From an uncultured Prevotellaceae bacterium (GTDB lineage Bacteria; Bacteroidota; Bacteroidia; Bacteroidales; Bacteroidaceae), in contig CALBJW010000047.1 in NCBI GenBank assembly GCA_937893145.1, positions 1 through 14,087 of the forward strand: DNA of 14,087 nt, given 5' to 3'. Positions within the stretch are counted from its first letter, which is position 1; each line of letters begins with the position of its first letter. Of the stretch, positions 6,722-14,038 are shown piece by piece. The position numbers and the translations under genes are program-made. The notes beneath the pieces were generated by a model, which made no database searches, was not told the origin of the DNA, and saw only the letters and a program-made list of their open reading frames with translations.

Positions 6722-8035
6722 ATGGTTACAGACTATACGGATATATTCAAGAATTTAGGTATTGAACACCTAAACCAACTTCAGGAGGATGCTCTGGCGA
6801 AGTTCTCGCTCGAACAGGACATGATGATTCTCTCACCTACGGGTTCGGGAAAGACATTGGCTTTTCTGCTGCCTCTCGTGAGCAAGATTGATGTAGCGTC
6901 GGAGTGTGTTCAGGCAGTAATAATCACTCCATCGCGTGAACTTGCTCTGCAGATAGATGGGGTGATAAAGCAGATGAAGTGCGGCGTGAGAAGCGTGAGT
7001 TGCTACGGTGGCAGGGCTGCTATGGATGAGCATCGCATAATGAACAATGTGTTGCCCCACATAGTCATCGCTACTCCGGGCAGACTTGTGGACCACCTTC
7101 AGAAGGAGAACTTCGATGCGAGCAGGGTGGAAACGCTGGTCATCGATGAGTACGACAAGTGTTTGGAGTTTGGTTTCGAGAAGGAGATGGCTGCTGCACT
7201 CCAACTTCTCACCTCTGTAAAGCAGAAGGTGCTGTGTTCGGCAACTCGTGCCATCAGTCTTAACCTTCCTGTTGTGCTGGACTATCTCAACTCGGAGGAT
7301 GCTGCGGAGAATCGCATATCTCTGCATGTGGTGAACTCGCCTATCAAGGATAAGCTTGAAACGCTGGTTTGTCTGCTCAGGTGTTTCGGACAACAGCAAA
7401 CACTGGTATTCCTCAACTATCGTGATGCAGTGGAGAGGACATACAACTACTTGAAGAGTTGTGGGGTGCAGTGCGAGATGTTTCATGGAGCAATGGAACA
7501 GGACCACCGCGAGAGGAGCATATATAAGTTCTCGAACGGCACGAGCAATGTACTCGTTTCTACCGACCTTGCAGCTCGTGGTCTTGATTTTCCTGAGATT
7601 GACAATATCATTCATTATCACCTGCCTCTCAACGAGGAGGCATACATTCACCGCAATGGACGAACTGCACGATGGGAGTCGGAAGGCAACTCGTATTTCC
7701 TGCTGAACGAGGAGGAACGAGTGCCAGAATATGTGGTGGAGAAGAACGGTGAACTGCCTGAGTTCTACATTCCTAAGGCTCTGCCTCCTGTGCAGCCTTC
7801 CATCTGGGCTACGGTATATATCGGAAAGGGCAAGAAGGACAAGATTTCGAAGGGTGATGTGCTCGGAGCATTGTGCAAGATAGGTGGACTGACCATGAAG
7901 GAGGTTGGGCGTATTGATGTCAAGGAACATCAGAGCTTTGCCGCTGTTCACCGCACAAAACTGAGGTCGCTGCTCGAACGACTGAAAGGACACAAGATAA
8001 AGGGTGTCAAGACCATTTTTGCGGAAGCTAAATAA
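6722..8035 (+). CDS. DEAD-box ATP-dependent RNA helicase with DbpA-type RNA-binding domain
   Basis: This 437-aa cytoplasmic helicase remodels structured RNA, probably in ribosome assembly or RNA turnover. The order of motifs is complete: Q-motif region with LGIEHLNQLQ, SPTGSGKT (motif I, K44), PSRELALQ (Ia), TPGRL (Ib), DEYD in place of DEAD (motif II, D142-D145), CSATRA (III), STDLAARGLDFP (V) and HRNGRTAR (VI). Past residue about 365, VYIGKGKKDKISKGDVLGAL...GRIDVKEHQSFAAV is a DbpA/CsdA-type RNA-binding domain, which in E. coli DbpA targets 23S rRNA. Starts at 6665 and 6704 were set aside in favour of 6722 (promoter and ribosome binding site). It stands alone with its own promoter, and no clear hairpin terminator follows. 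It is DbpA-like, but orthology with dbpA is not shown, so no symbol is given. Confidence 0.93.
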   Translation: MVTDYTDIFKNLGIEHLNQLQEDALAKFSLEQDMMILSPTGSGKTLAFLLPLVSKIDVASECVQAVIITPSRELALQIDGVIKQMKCGVRSVSCYGGRAAMDEHRIMNNVLPHIVIATPGRLVDHLQKENFDASRVETLVIDEYDKCLEFGFEKEMAAALQLLTSVKQKVLCSATRAISLNLPVVLDYLNSEDAAENRISLHVVNSPIKDKLETLVCLLRCFGQQQTLVFLNYRDAVERTYNYLKSCGVQCEMFHGAMEQDHRERSIYKFSNGTSNVLVSTDLAARGLDFPEIDNIIHYHLPLNEEAYIHRNGRTARWESEGNSYFLLNEEERVPEYVVEKNGELPEFYIPKALPPVQPSIWATVYIGKGKKDKISKGDVLGALCKIGGLTMKEVGRIDVKEHQSFAAVHRTKLRSLLERLKGHKIKGVKTIFAEAK

Positions 8036-8120
8036 TGACATAGGCTGGTGTGCAGAATAGATTTTTTCTCCTCCTTGACTTTTTTTCATGATACATGACA
8101 CTTATATGAGAAATATCCAT

Positions 8121-8128
8121 TATCTTTG
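8121..8128 (+). promoter_or_regulatory. -7 box of the fucO promoter
   Basis: TATCTTTG is a full match to TAnnTTTG, 42 bp before the start codon. No convincing -33 TTTG is found at the usual distance. The leader is A-rich (ACTGAAAAATT before ATG) without a Shine-Dalgarno sequence, as in many strongly translated Bacteroidetes genes. Confidence 0.6.
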
Positions 8129-8170
8129 TACACGAAATAACAGTCTTTAACCTAAACAAACTGAAAAATT

Positions 8171-9325
8171 ATGGCACAGAGATTTATTCTTAACGAGGTT
8201 TCATACTTCGGAGCTGGCTCTCGCAACGAGTTGCCAGAGGTACTTAACCGCATGGGCTTGAAGAAGGCTCTCGTATGTTCGGACAAGGGACTCATCAAGG
8301 TAGGCACAACAAAGAAGGTGACTGATGTGCTTGATGCTGTAGGATTCCCATACGATGTGTATTCAGAGATTAAGCCAAACCCAACAGTGACTAACGTGAA
8401 GCAGGGTGTGGATGCTTTCAAGGCAAGTGGTGCAGACTGCATCATCGCTATTGGTGGCGGTTCGAGCATGGACACTGCTAAGGGTATCGGTATCGTAAGC
8501 AACAACCCTGAATTTGCGGATGTTGTCAGCCTTGAAGGATGCGCCCCAACAAAGAACAAGTCTGTTCCTATCATCGCTCTCCCTACTACTGCAGGTACTG
8601 GTGCTGAGGTTACTATCAACTATGTCATCATCGACGAGGAACGTCAGGCAAAGATGGTATGCGTTGACCCTAACGACATCCCTGCTGTAGCCATCATCGA
8701 CCCAGAACTTATGTACACTCTTCCTAAGGGCTTGACTGCTGCAACTGGTATGGATGCCCTCACTCACGCTATCGAGGGTTACATCACTAAGGGCGCTTGG
8801 GTGATGAGTGACATGTACGAACTCCAGGCTATCAAGATGATTGCTGAGAACCTTCCTCTCGCTGTTGAAGAACCAACTAATCCTGTTGGTCGTGAGGGCA
8901 TGGCTCTTGCTCAGTACATCGCTGCTCAAGCATTCTCAAATGTTGGTCTTGGTCTTGTTCACGGTATGGCTCACCCTATGGGTTCGCTCCACGACATTCC
9001 TCACGGTGTGGCAAATGCTCTTCTCTTGCCTCGCATCATGGAATTCAATATGCCTAAGTGCATCGAGAAGTACGGCGTGATTGCTAAGACTATGGGTGTT
9101 GACACTACTGGCATGACTGCTGAGGAAGCTGCTCAGGCTGCTGTTGATGCTGTTCGTGCTCTCAGCATCCGTGTTGGCATTCCACAGCACCTCACTGACC
9201 TCAACATCACTGAGGCTGACATCCCAGCTCTCGCTGCTCAGGCTATCGCTGATGTATGTACTCCAGGTAACCCTCGCGACGTAACTGAGGAGGAAATCGT
9301 TGAGTTGTACAAGTCTGTTCTCTAA
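8171..9325 (+). CDS. fucO: Iron-containing alcohol dehydrogenase, lactaldehyde reductase (FucO-like)
   Basis: This 384-aa enzyme of the group III (Fe2+) alcohol dehydrogenases is close in length and sequence to E. coli FucO. FucO reduces L-lactaldehyde to 1,2-propanediol with NADH during fucose or rhamnose fermentation. The NAD-binding GGGSSMDTAKGIG lies near residues 96-108. NNPEFADVVSLEG and PTTAGTGAEVTINYVI are nearly identical to the E. coli enzyme. The metal ligands fall at D195, H199 (MDALTHAIEGY), H264 and H278 (LVHGMAHPMG...IPHG), as in FucO. No fucose or rhamnose genes are in the window, so the natural aldehyde may differ. It has its own promoter and terminator. Its codons are strongly biased (GCT for Ala, CGT for Arg, AAC, ATC) compared with its neighbours, which suggests high expression. 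Confidence 0.93.
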   Translation: MAQRFILNEVSYFGAGSRNELPEVLNRMGLKKALVCSDKGLIKVGTTKKVTDVLDAVGFPYDVYSEIKPNPTVTNVKQGVDAFKASGADCIIAIGGGSSMDTAKGIGIVSNNPEFADVVSLEGCAPTKNKSVPIIALPTTAGTGAEVTINYVIIDEERQAKMVCVDPNDIPAVAIIDPELMYTLPKGLTAATGMDALTHAIEGYITKGAWVMSDMYELQAIKMIAENLPLAVEEPTNPVGREGMALAQYIAAQAFSNVGLGLVHGMAHPMGSLHDIPHGVANALLLPRIMEFNMPKCIEKYGVIAKTMGVDTTGMTAEEAAQAAVDAVRALSIRVGIPQHLTDLNITEADIPALAAQAIADVCTPGNPRDVTEEEIVELYKSVL

Positions 9326-9345
9326 GAACTGAAAAGAAACCAAGA

Positions 9346-9363
9346 AGTCCGAGCAAACGGACT
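9346..9363 (+). other. Small hairpin in the fucO 3' untranslated region
   Basis: AGTCCG (9346-9351) pairs with CGGACT (9358-9363) around a 6-nt loop. It has no T tract, so it is not a terminator by itself. Its GTCCG/CGGAC arms are the same as those at the top of the terminator at 9386-9416, so the two hairpins could exchange strands. Confidence 0.5.
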
Positions 9364-9385
9364 CACTTAAACATACTGACAAAAT

Positions 9386-9416
9386 GGGATGTCCGTCATT
9401 TCGGACATCCCTTTTT
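9386..9416 (+). terminator. Rho-independent terminator of fucO
   Basis: GGGATGTCCG (9386-9395) and CGGACATCCC (9402-9411) form a perfect 10-bp stem with a 6-nt loop, followed directly by TTTTT. It is the clearest terminator in the window and separates fucO from the greA unit. Confidence 0.9.
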
Positions 9417-9540
9417 CTATTATCTAAGAAAAGTGATGCAATAAGAATTTCGTTCGTTTTCATTTTACTTTTGAGTTTTTTCATGAATACGACTGCAAAG
9501 TTTGTAAGATTTGAGGGCTTTTGATGCTAAGTTGTTTGTT

Positions 9541-9575
9541 TTTGGTTCTTATTTGGCAACAAATCACTACCTTTG
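9541..9575 (+). promoter_or_regulatory. Promoter of the greA-GNAT-nucleotidyltransferase unit
   Basis: TACCTTTG at 9568-9575 matches TAnnTTTG. TTTG at 9541-9544 is 23 nt upstream, slightly longer than the usual spacing. The start codon at 9601 is 25 bp downstream of the -7 box. No other good promoter is seen before the next two genes. Confidence 0.65.
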
Positions 9576-9600
9576 CAGAAAATTAGACTGAAGACTTAAT

Positions 9601-10065
9601 ATGGAATACTTGTCACAGGAGTGCTACGACAAACTTGTAGCTGAACTGGAGGAGCTGATTAATGTAGAACTTCCTCGCGTGAAGAATGAACTCGTCGAGG
9701 CTCGCGAGAAAGGTGACCTCAGCGAGAACTTTGAGTATCATGCTGCCAAACGTGAACACGGCAGACTATTGGGTAAGATTCGCTTCAAGCAGAAAGTGCT
9801 ACATTATGCCAGAGTTCTCGACACATCTAACCTTGAAAGTGAGATTGTGGGATTGTTTCGCAAGGTGGAAATGACTAACTTGGGAAACAATGCCAAGATG
9901 GTATATACCATTGTCAATCCTCATGAAGCAAATGTGAGGGAAGGCAAGATTTCTATCAAGACTCCCATTGCAGAAGCCCTTCTTGGCAAGAAGGTTGGCG
10001 ATGTGGTACAGGTACAGGTCCCTTCTGGCATTTTACAATTAAAGATTGATAACATCAGTATTTAG
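9601..10065 (+). CDS. greA: GreA/GreB-family transcription elongation factor
   Basis: This 154-aa protein rescues stalled RNA polymerase by stimulating cleavage of backtracked transcripts. The N-terminal coiled coil spans about residues 1-75, with the tip motif REKGDLSENFEYHAAK, where D39 and E42 are the two acidic residues that act in the polymerase active site. The C-terminal FKBP-like domain ends TPIAEALLGKKVGDVVQVQV. Length is normal for GreA. The tip has SENFEY where standard GreA has SENAEY, and the following helix (REHGRLLGKIRFKQKV) is unlike housekeeping Bacteroidetes GreA as I remember it. It may therefore be a second, diverged Gre paralogue rather than the main one. The 3' end of the gene resembles the tandem repeat that follows it. 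Confidence 0.9.
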   Translation: MEYLSQECYDKLVAELEELINVELPRVKNELVEAREKGDLSENFEYHAAKREHGRLLGKIRFKQKVLHYARVLDTSNLESEIVGLFRKVEMTNLGNNAKMVYTIVNPHEANVREGKISIKTPIAEALLGKKVGDVVQVQVPSGILQLKIDNISI

Positions 10066-10197
10066 CACAGAAGCATCAGTAATTAATATTGATAGCATCA
10101 GAATTTAACATAGATATCGTTAACATTTAACATTGATAACGACGTCATTTAACATTGGTAACGACAGCATTTAACATTGGTAACGACAGCATTTAAC
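10045..10197. repeat. Tandem ~22-bp repeats growing out of the greA 3' end
   Basis: Two perfect 22-bp copies (10154-10175 and 10176-10197: ATTGGTAACGACAGC plus ATTTAAC) follow a third with few differences (10132-10153). Upstream are more degenerate copies at 10114-10131 and 10088-10113. The series begins inside greA at 10045 with ATTGATAACATCAG-TATTTAG, which codes for its last residues and stop. Copies become more uniform away from the gene, as in recent expansion at one edge. The array fills the whole greA-GNAT gap. It has no spacers and so is not CRISPR. Confidence 0.8.
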
Positions 10198-10211
10198 ACA
10201 ACACCAAAATT

Positions 10212-10733
10212 ATGATTAATATCCGTTCCGCTAAACCTGCAGATGCAGAATGTCTGCTTGCAATATATGCTCCGTATGTTCTCGATACAGCCATCACTTT
10301 CGAGTATGATGTGCCATCGGTCGAGGAGTTCCGTTCAAGAATAGAGAACACTCTTGCTAAATATCCTTATCTCGTGGCAGAGATGGATGGCAAGATTCTT
10401 GGTTATGCTTATGCGGGAGTATTCAAGGGCCGTGCAGCATATAACCACTGTGTGGAGACATCCATCTATGTGGATTTGTCTTGTCAGGGAAAGGGTATCG
10501 GCAAGGCTCTTTACGAGGCTCTTGAGGAACATCTCAAGCAGCAAGGTATTCTCAATGTCAATGCATGCATCTCTTGGATTGACACTCCAAACCAGTATCT
10601 AACGCATCAAAGTCCTGAGTTTCATGCTCATCTCGGATACGAGAAGGTGGCTCATTTCCACTTATGTGGATATAAGTTCAATCAGTGGTTCGACATGATT
10701 TGGATGGAGAAAATGATTGGCGAACATAAATAG
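10212..10733 (+). CDS. GNAT N-acetyltransferase (phosphinothricin acetyltransferase-like)
   Basis: This 173-aa cytoplasmic acetyltransferase uses acetyl-CoA to acetylate an amino group. The opening IRSAKPADAECLLAIYAPYV and the ITFEY segment are typical of the Pat/MnaT (YncA) branch. That branch acts on amino-acid-like substrates such as methionine sulfoximine or phosphinothricin. Acetyl-CoA-binding motif A is ETSIYVDLSCQGKGIGKALY, with the QxxGxG loop at Q92-G97. Motif B, around NACISWIDTPNQ, is conserved. The substrate cannot be read from the sequence. It has no Shine-Dalgarno sequence and lies directly after the tandem repeats. The next gene starts 1 bp after its stop, so the two are surely co-transcribed, and greA is probably the first gene of that transcript. 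Confidence 0.88.
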   Translation: MINIRSAKPADAECLLAIYAPYVLDTAITFEYDVPSVEEFRSRIENTLAKYPYLVAEMDGKILGYAYAGVFKGRAAYNHCVETSIYVDLSCQGKGIGKALYEALEEHLKQQGILNVNACISWIDTPNQYLTHQSPEFHAHLGYEKVAHFHLCGYKFNQWFDMIWMEKMIGEHK

Positions 10734-10734
10734 A

Positions 10735-11562
10735 ATGACACAGGAAGATTACATAGGAATAAGGAATACTCTCGCTCAAATCATCAAAGGTACTGAGTGG
10801 GAAGGTCATGTGTATCTCGTAGGAGGTTGCGTTCGTGATGAGATTATGGGAGAGAAGATACATGATATCGACATTGCAGTTGACCTTCCTAATGGCGGTA
10901 TAAGGTTTGTGTGCTGGCTTGGCAAGAACAAGTACACCGCACCTGGTAAAAGCACTATCATCTTCGAACATTTCGGCACAGCAAAGGTGAGACTCCAAAT
11001 GTTTCCTAAGGAGGAGATTGATTGTGTTCAGACACGCAAGGAAAGATATGTGTATGAGGAAATCCCTAACCCCAAGAAGTTTTTCGGCACAATAAAGGAG
11101 GATGCATTATGCAGAGACCTTACCATAAACACTCTCTACAAGAACATCTCTACCAACGAACTCATTGACCCTACTGGCATGGGACTGAGTGACATTGAAA
11201 ACCACATCATCAGAACCCCCAACACTCCCGACATTTCTCTTCGCGACAATGCTATGCACATCCTTCGCTGCATTAGGTTTGCCGTGAAATACGGATGGTT
11301 AATAAGTCCAAAACTGCTTGAAAGCATGATTCGAAATGTGGACATCATCAAGGGTGCTACTGCATATAGAATGCAGAACGAGATGAAAGCAATAATCAGA
11401 CTGAAAAACAGAAGAAGGGCTTTCGGACTCATTGCAAAGGTTGGTGCCATGAAATTTGCAGAACCTTACTTGTTGATGATTCAAAAGAGCGCGAAGAAAA
11501 ACAAATCGCGTAAGATAAAGAAAAAGTCTATCTCAAAGTCTAAACGACATTCTACCACATAA
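10735..11562 (+). CDS. Short tRNA nucleotidyltransferase / poly(A) polymerase-like protein
   Basis: This 275-aa protein has the class II nucleotidyltransferase head of CCA-adding enzymes and poly(A) polymerases. It carries VYLVGGCVRDEIMG (residues 26-39) for nucleotide binding and HDIDIAVD with the metal-binding D44 and D46. CRDLTINTL (R127, D128) corresponds to the family RRDFTIN motif, and LRCIRFAVKYGW to RxxRFAxxxGF. Usual bacterial CCA enzymes are 400-480 aa. Here the sequence stops soon after the neck region in a very basic tail (KKNKSRKIKKKSISKSKRH), and no HD domain or full body/tail is present. Start ATG 10735 is preferred over an in-frame TTG at 10717 inside the GNAT gene. Whether it adds CCA, repairs tRNA ends or does something else is open. 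Confidence 0.85.
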   Translation: MTQEDYIGIRNTLAQIIKGTEWEGHVYLVGGCVRDEIMGEKIHDIDIAVDLPNGGIRFVCWLGKNKYTAPGKSTIIFEHFGTAKVRLQMFPKEEIDCVQTRKERYVYEEIPNPKKFFGTIKEDALCRDLTINTLYKNISTNELIDPTGMGLSDIENHIIRTPNTPDISLRDNAMHILRCIRFAVKYGWLISPKLLESMIRNVDIIKGATAYRMQNEMKAIIRLKNRRRAFGLIAKVGAMKFAEPYLLMIQKSAKKNKSRKIKKKSISKSKRHSTT

Positions 11563-11568
11563 TATTAA

Positions 11569-11597
11569 GTCGGTATTCATGATTTCTGAATACCGAC
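11569..11597. terminator. Bidirectional hairpin between convergent genes
   Basis: GTCGGTATTCA (11569-11579) and TGAATACCGAC (11587-11597) form a perfect 11-bp stem with a 7-nt loop. It lies between the nucleotidyltransferase stop (11562) and the GH74 stop (11615). Flanks are A/T-rich but without a long T run, so it may be a weak terminator or an mRNA end-protecting stem for both genes. Confidence 0.7.
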
Positions 11598-11614
11598 ATA
11601 TATATTGAAAAGAA

Positions 11615-13843
11615 CTAAGGTTTCTCTACACCTGTAATGATTCCTCTTCCGTGCGTGCCAATATACACACGACTATATTCCTGCATATCTCCACATATAT
11701 GAAGAACAAGACCGTACTGGTGGGCATCATCATTGATGCGTGTCCAACTGCCACCAATATCATCAGAGCGGAAGAATCCATAAATTCCATCGACAACACC
11801 GATGAGATAAAGCGCAGGATAACCATTCTCTGTGCGTGACTTACCAAAACCAAAAGCATAAATGGTATTGACATGTGGATTTGCTCCATTTGCTTCGAGG
11901 ACAGAGTTCAGATGATAAAGTCCATCATAAGCGGCAACCCACAAATCGCCCTCACGATCTGGCATTGAATAAACACGATCTTGACCACCGCGATTATCTC
12001 CACGACCGCCTCTTCCACTTGTTTTGAGCTGAATGTCGAGCGGTTTTGCAGAAAAAGTCTTGCCTGCATCAACACTTGTATAGAGCGTCTTGCCAACAAC
12101 ATCTACTGCATAGAATCGCAAAGGATTCACCTTATCTGCAATAACCTTTATTCCCTTTGGCAAACCCACACATTCAGTCCAGGTCTCTCCTTTATCAGTA
12201 GTAAATGATGGCAATGTCCCACGAGGAGTCCAAATCCATACTGAAGCATCAGCATTCACAGCAATATGTCCGCTCTCAGCTTTTTCAACTGGAGCATTCT
12301 TGCATGACTGCCATGTTCGACCTCCATCCTCTGAAAAGGAAATGGCTGGCAAGTTATAGAGATGATTGAATATCACTCCCACGCGCACCATGACTTCAGG
12401 TTTCTTCCATGCTCCAGCGACACCATCAGTATTACCAAAATATGGTGCGTAATGCATGCCCTCTGGTACAGGTCGAGTGATGTCGAAATGTGTGTAACCG
12501 CCATAATCTCCCACACCACTTACAATCTTTGCTCCTGTAGGAGGCGCATAGAGTTCAAGAGGTACAGTTTCTTCTACGCCTTTAGTTGCAATGCTCCAAA
12601 CGATAGTGTCTCCCTCACGTTCTCCTGCAGAGAGATTGAAGGTTTCCCAACCTCCAAAACCTGTTGTGAAAAATGCGTGATCAGGATTATTTGGATCTAT
12701 CTCAATGTCAAACATCCAATGAAGAGGTGCCATCTTCGTATATGGTGCCTTGGAGTGATCATACTTGTACCCATGTTTGAAGAGGGCTGTCCAATGCTTT
12801 CCACCATCAGTGGTACGAAACATTTCTTCATCTACATATCCGTACTTTCCCCATAAACCATGCGTGCTTACGATTATATGCTTAGGGTTCTGTTTGTCCA
12901 CAGAAACTGCAGCATAACCAAACCCTGACTTCTGCCCTTTCCCAAACTTAACAGGTGTGATGTCTGTCCAAACAGATTTCTTTATGTCATAACTCCACAA
13001 TGCACCATCACTCATTTGTGATGGACCAGGAGAATCTGCATAACTAATATAAAGCTTATGATCCGTTGACATTACCATGTGAGTAGGACGCAAACCTACT
13101 GGTTGCCCTTCAACATTCTTCCAACTCTTACCAGCGTCTTGACTTACATATAAAGTCTCACGGTCCTTGAGCGAAGCAGCAACAAAGATTGTCTTTGCAT
13201 CTTTGCCTGCCTTTCCCTTGTGGTCAAAAACTACGGAAATAATTCCACTTCCCCTATTCATACGACTTCGTCGATCAGTATTATCAATATGTTCTGTCAC
13301 ATCAGGAAACGACTCGACTTTATGCCATGTATTTCCTTCATCTTGAGAACGCCAAAGTCCATCAAGTCGTGTACCGAAGTATATATTCTGAGGATTAAAA
13401 GGGTCAACCATCATTCTTTCACCGTTACCACGCCCATTTTCATTTCCTCCCATAGCAATAGGCACTTTAACCTCATTAAAAGTGTATCCACCATCCACAG
13501 ACTTCAAGATACTCCCTTTTTGATTTGTATATGTTCCACAAGCTAAATATACTTTCTTCGCATTTGTAGGGTCTATGGCAATACTCTCAACTCCTTGCAA
13601 ATTACATTCCGCAAGCGATACCCAATCAAGCATTTGTACCCATTCGCTATTTACAGAATCCCATCTATACGCACCTCCCATATCAGTACGGCAATAACGC
13701 ACTTCAGAATTGTTAGGATGTAAGATGAAACCATCAACAAAACCTCCTCCAACTATTGGAACACTATTCCATTCATAGCCTTGTGCAAATAAACCTAAAT
13801 GAAATATTATACTTAATGCAATTATAAGAATTCTATTTTTCAT
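11615..13843 (-). CDS. Secreted GH74 xyloglucanase-like glycoside hydrolase
   Basis: This 742-aa exported enzyme has two seven-bladed propellers. MKNRILI at 13843 is chosen over an ATG 12 codons upstream because the signal peptide (ending ...GLFAQG, about residue 22) then starts normally. VGGGFVDGFILHP, YCRTDMGGAYRWD, MLDWVSLAE, LACGTYTNQKGSILKS, MGGNENGRGNGERMMVDP and YFGTRLDGLWRS follow the GH74 order closely. The expected catalytic acids are D73 (MLDWV) and D446 (GVGDYGGYTHFD). BNR-type SxDxGxTW repeats are frequent (SQDEGNTWH, SEDGGRTWQ). GH74 enzymes mostly cut the beta-1,4-glucan backbone of xyloglucan. No carbohydrate-binding module or sorting domain follows the propellers. No SusC/D pair or other xyloglucan genes are in the window, so it is an isolated enzyme gene, with its own promoter behind an rRNA operon. 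Confidence 0.93.
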   Translation of the reverse strand: MKNRILIIALSIIFHLGLFAQGYEWNSVPIVGGGFVDGFILHPNNSEVRYCRTDMGGAYRWDSVNSEWVQMLDWVSLAECNLQGVESIAIDPTNAKKVYLACGTYTNQKGSILKSVDGGYTFNEVKVPIAMGGNENGRGNGERMMVDPFNPQNIYFGTRLDGLWRSQDEGNTWHKVESFPDVTEHIDNTDRRSRMNRGSGIISVVFDHKGKAGKDAKTIFVAASLKDRETLYVSQDAGKSWKNVEGQPVGLRPTHMVMSTDHKLYISYADSPGPSQMSDGALWSYDIKKSVWTDITPVKFGKGQKSGFGYAAVSVDKQNPKHIIVSTHGLWGKYGYVDEEMFRTTDGGKHWTALFKHGYKYDHSKAPYTKMAPLHWMFDIEIDPNNPDHAFFTTGFGGWETFNLSAGEREGDTIVWSIATKGVEETVPLELYAPPTGAKIVSGVGDYGGYTHFDITRPVPEGMHYAPYFGNTDGVAGAWKKPEVMVRVGVIFNHLYNLPAISFSEDGGRTWQSCKNAPVEKAESGHIAVNADASVWIWTPRGTLPSFTTDKGETWTECVGLPKGIKVIADKVNPLRFYAVDVVGKTLYTSVDAGKTFSAKPLDIQLKTSGRGGRGDNRGGQDRVYSMPDREGDLWVAAYDGLYHLNSVLEANGANPHVNTIYAFGFGKSRTENGYPALYLIGVVDGIYGFFRSDDIGGSWTRINDDAHQYGLVLHICGDMQEYSRVYIGTHGRGIITGVEKP

Positions 13844-13877
13844 AGTAGAAATAGTTATTAAAATTGTTAGCATGAAC

Positions 13878-13899
13878 AATATTATATTTTCATAATATT
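13878..13899 (-). other. A/T hairpin in the GH74 mRNA leader
   Basis: AATATTAT (13878-13885) and ATAATATT (13892-13899) form a perfect 8-bp stem with a 6-nt loop. It lies between the predicted transcription start and the start codon at 13843. It is A/T only and weak, and any regulatory role is a guess. Confidence 0.4.
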
Positions 13900-13912
13900 A
13901 ATTAGTTTGCCA

Positions 13913-13944
13913 CAAAGTTAACATTATTTTTAATAGCAAACAAA
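13913..13944 (-). promoter_or_regulatory. Promoter of the GH74 gene
   Basis: On the minus strand the -7 box is TAACTTTG (13913-13920) and the -33 box TTTG (13941-13944), 20 nt apart. The leader would be about 60 nt. The rRNA terminator upstream keeps this gene separate from the rRNA operon. Confidence 0.75.
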
Positions 13945-13988
13945 TGTATGAACACAAAATAATATAGTAATGTTTGATAATATAAACC

Positions 13989-14030
13989 AAAAAGGGGCAC
14001 TTTCGGAATTTCTTCTGAAAGTGCTCCCCT
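13989..14030 (-). terminator. Terminator of the rRNA operon
   Basis: GGGGCACTTTC (13994-14004) pairs with GAAAGTGC-T-CCCC (14017-14029), with one bulged base. On the minus strand it is followed by TTTTT (13989-13993). It comes about 10 bp after the 5S 3' end, as expected for the end of an rrn transcript. Confidence 0.85.
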
Positions 14031-14038
14031 TAAAAAGG

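Noticed and set aside
6833..8101. 422-aa open frame on the minus strand opposite the helicase
   Set aside because: It is antisense to a helicase with all motifs intact, its translation is low-complexity with no recognisable domain, and it has no promoter. It is a shadow frame.
10132..10197. Short-period repeats as a possible CRISPR array
   Set aside because: The 22-bp units are contiguous with no unique spacers, and no cas genes are present.
10717..10734. TTG start for the nucleotidyltransferase-like gene
   Set aside because: It would overlap the GNAT gene by 17 bp and adds six residues with no family match. ATG 10735, right after the GNAT stop, is simpler.
13843..13879. N-terminal extension of the GH74 protein
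   Set aside because: The added residues (MFMLTILITISTMK...) place a second hydrophobic stretch before the natural signal peptide. The start at 13843 gives a normal exported enzyme.
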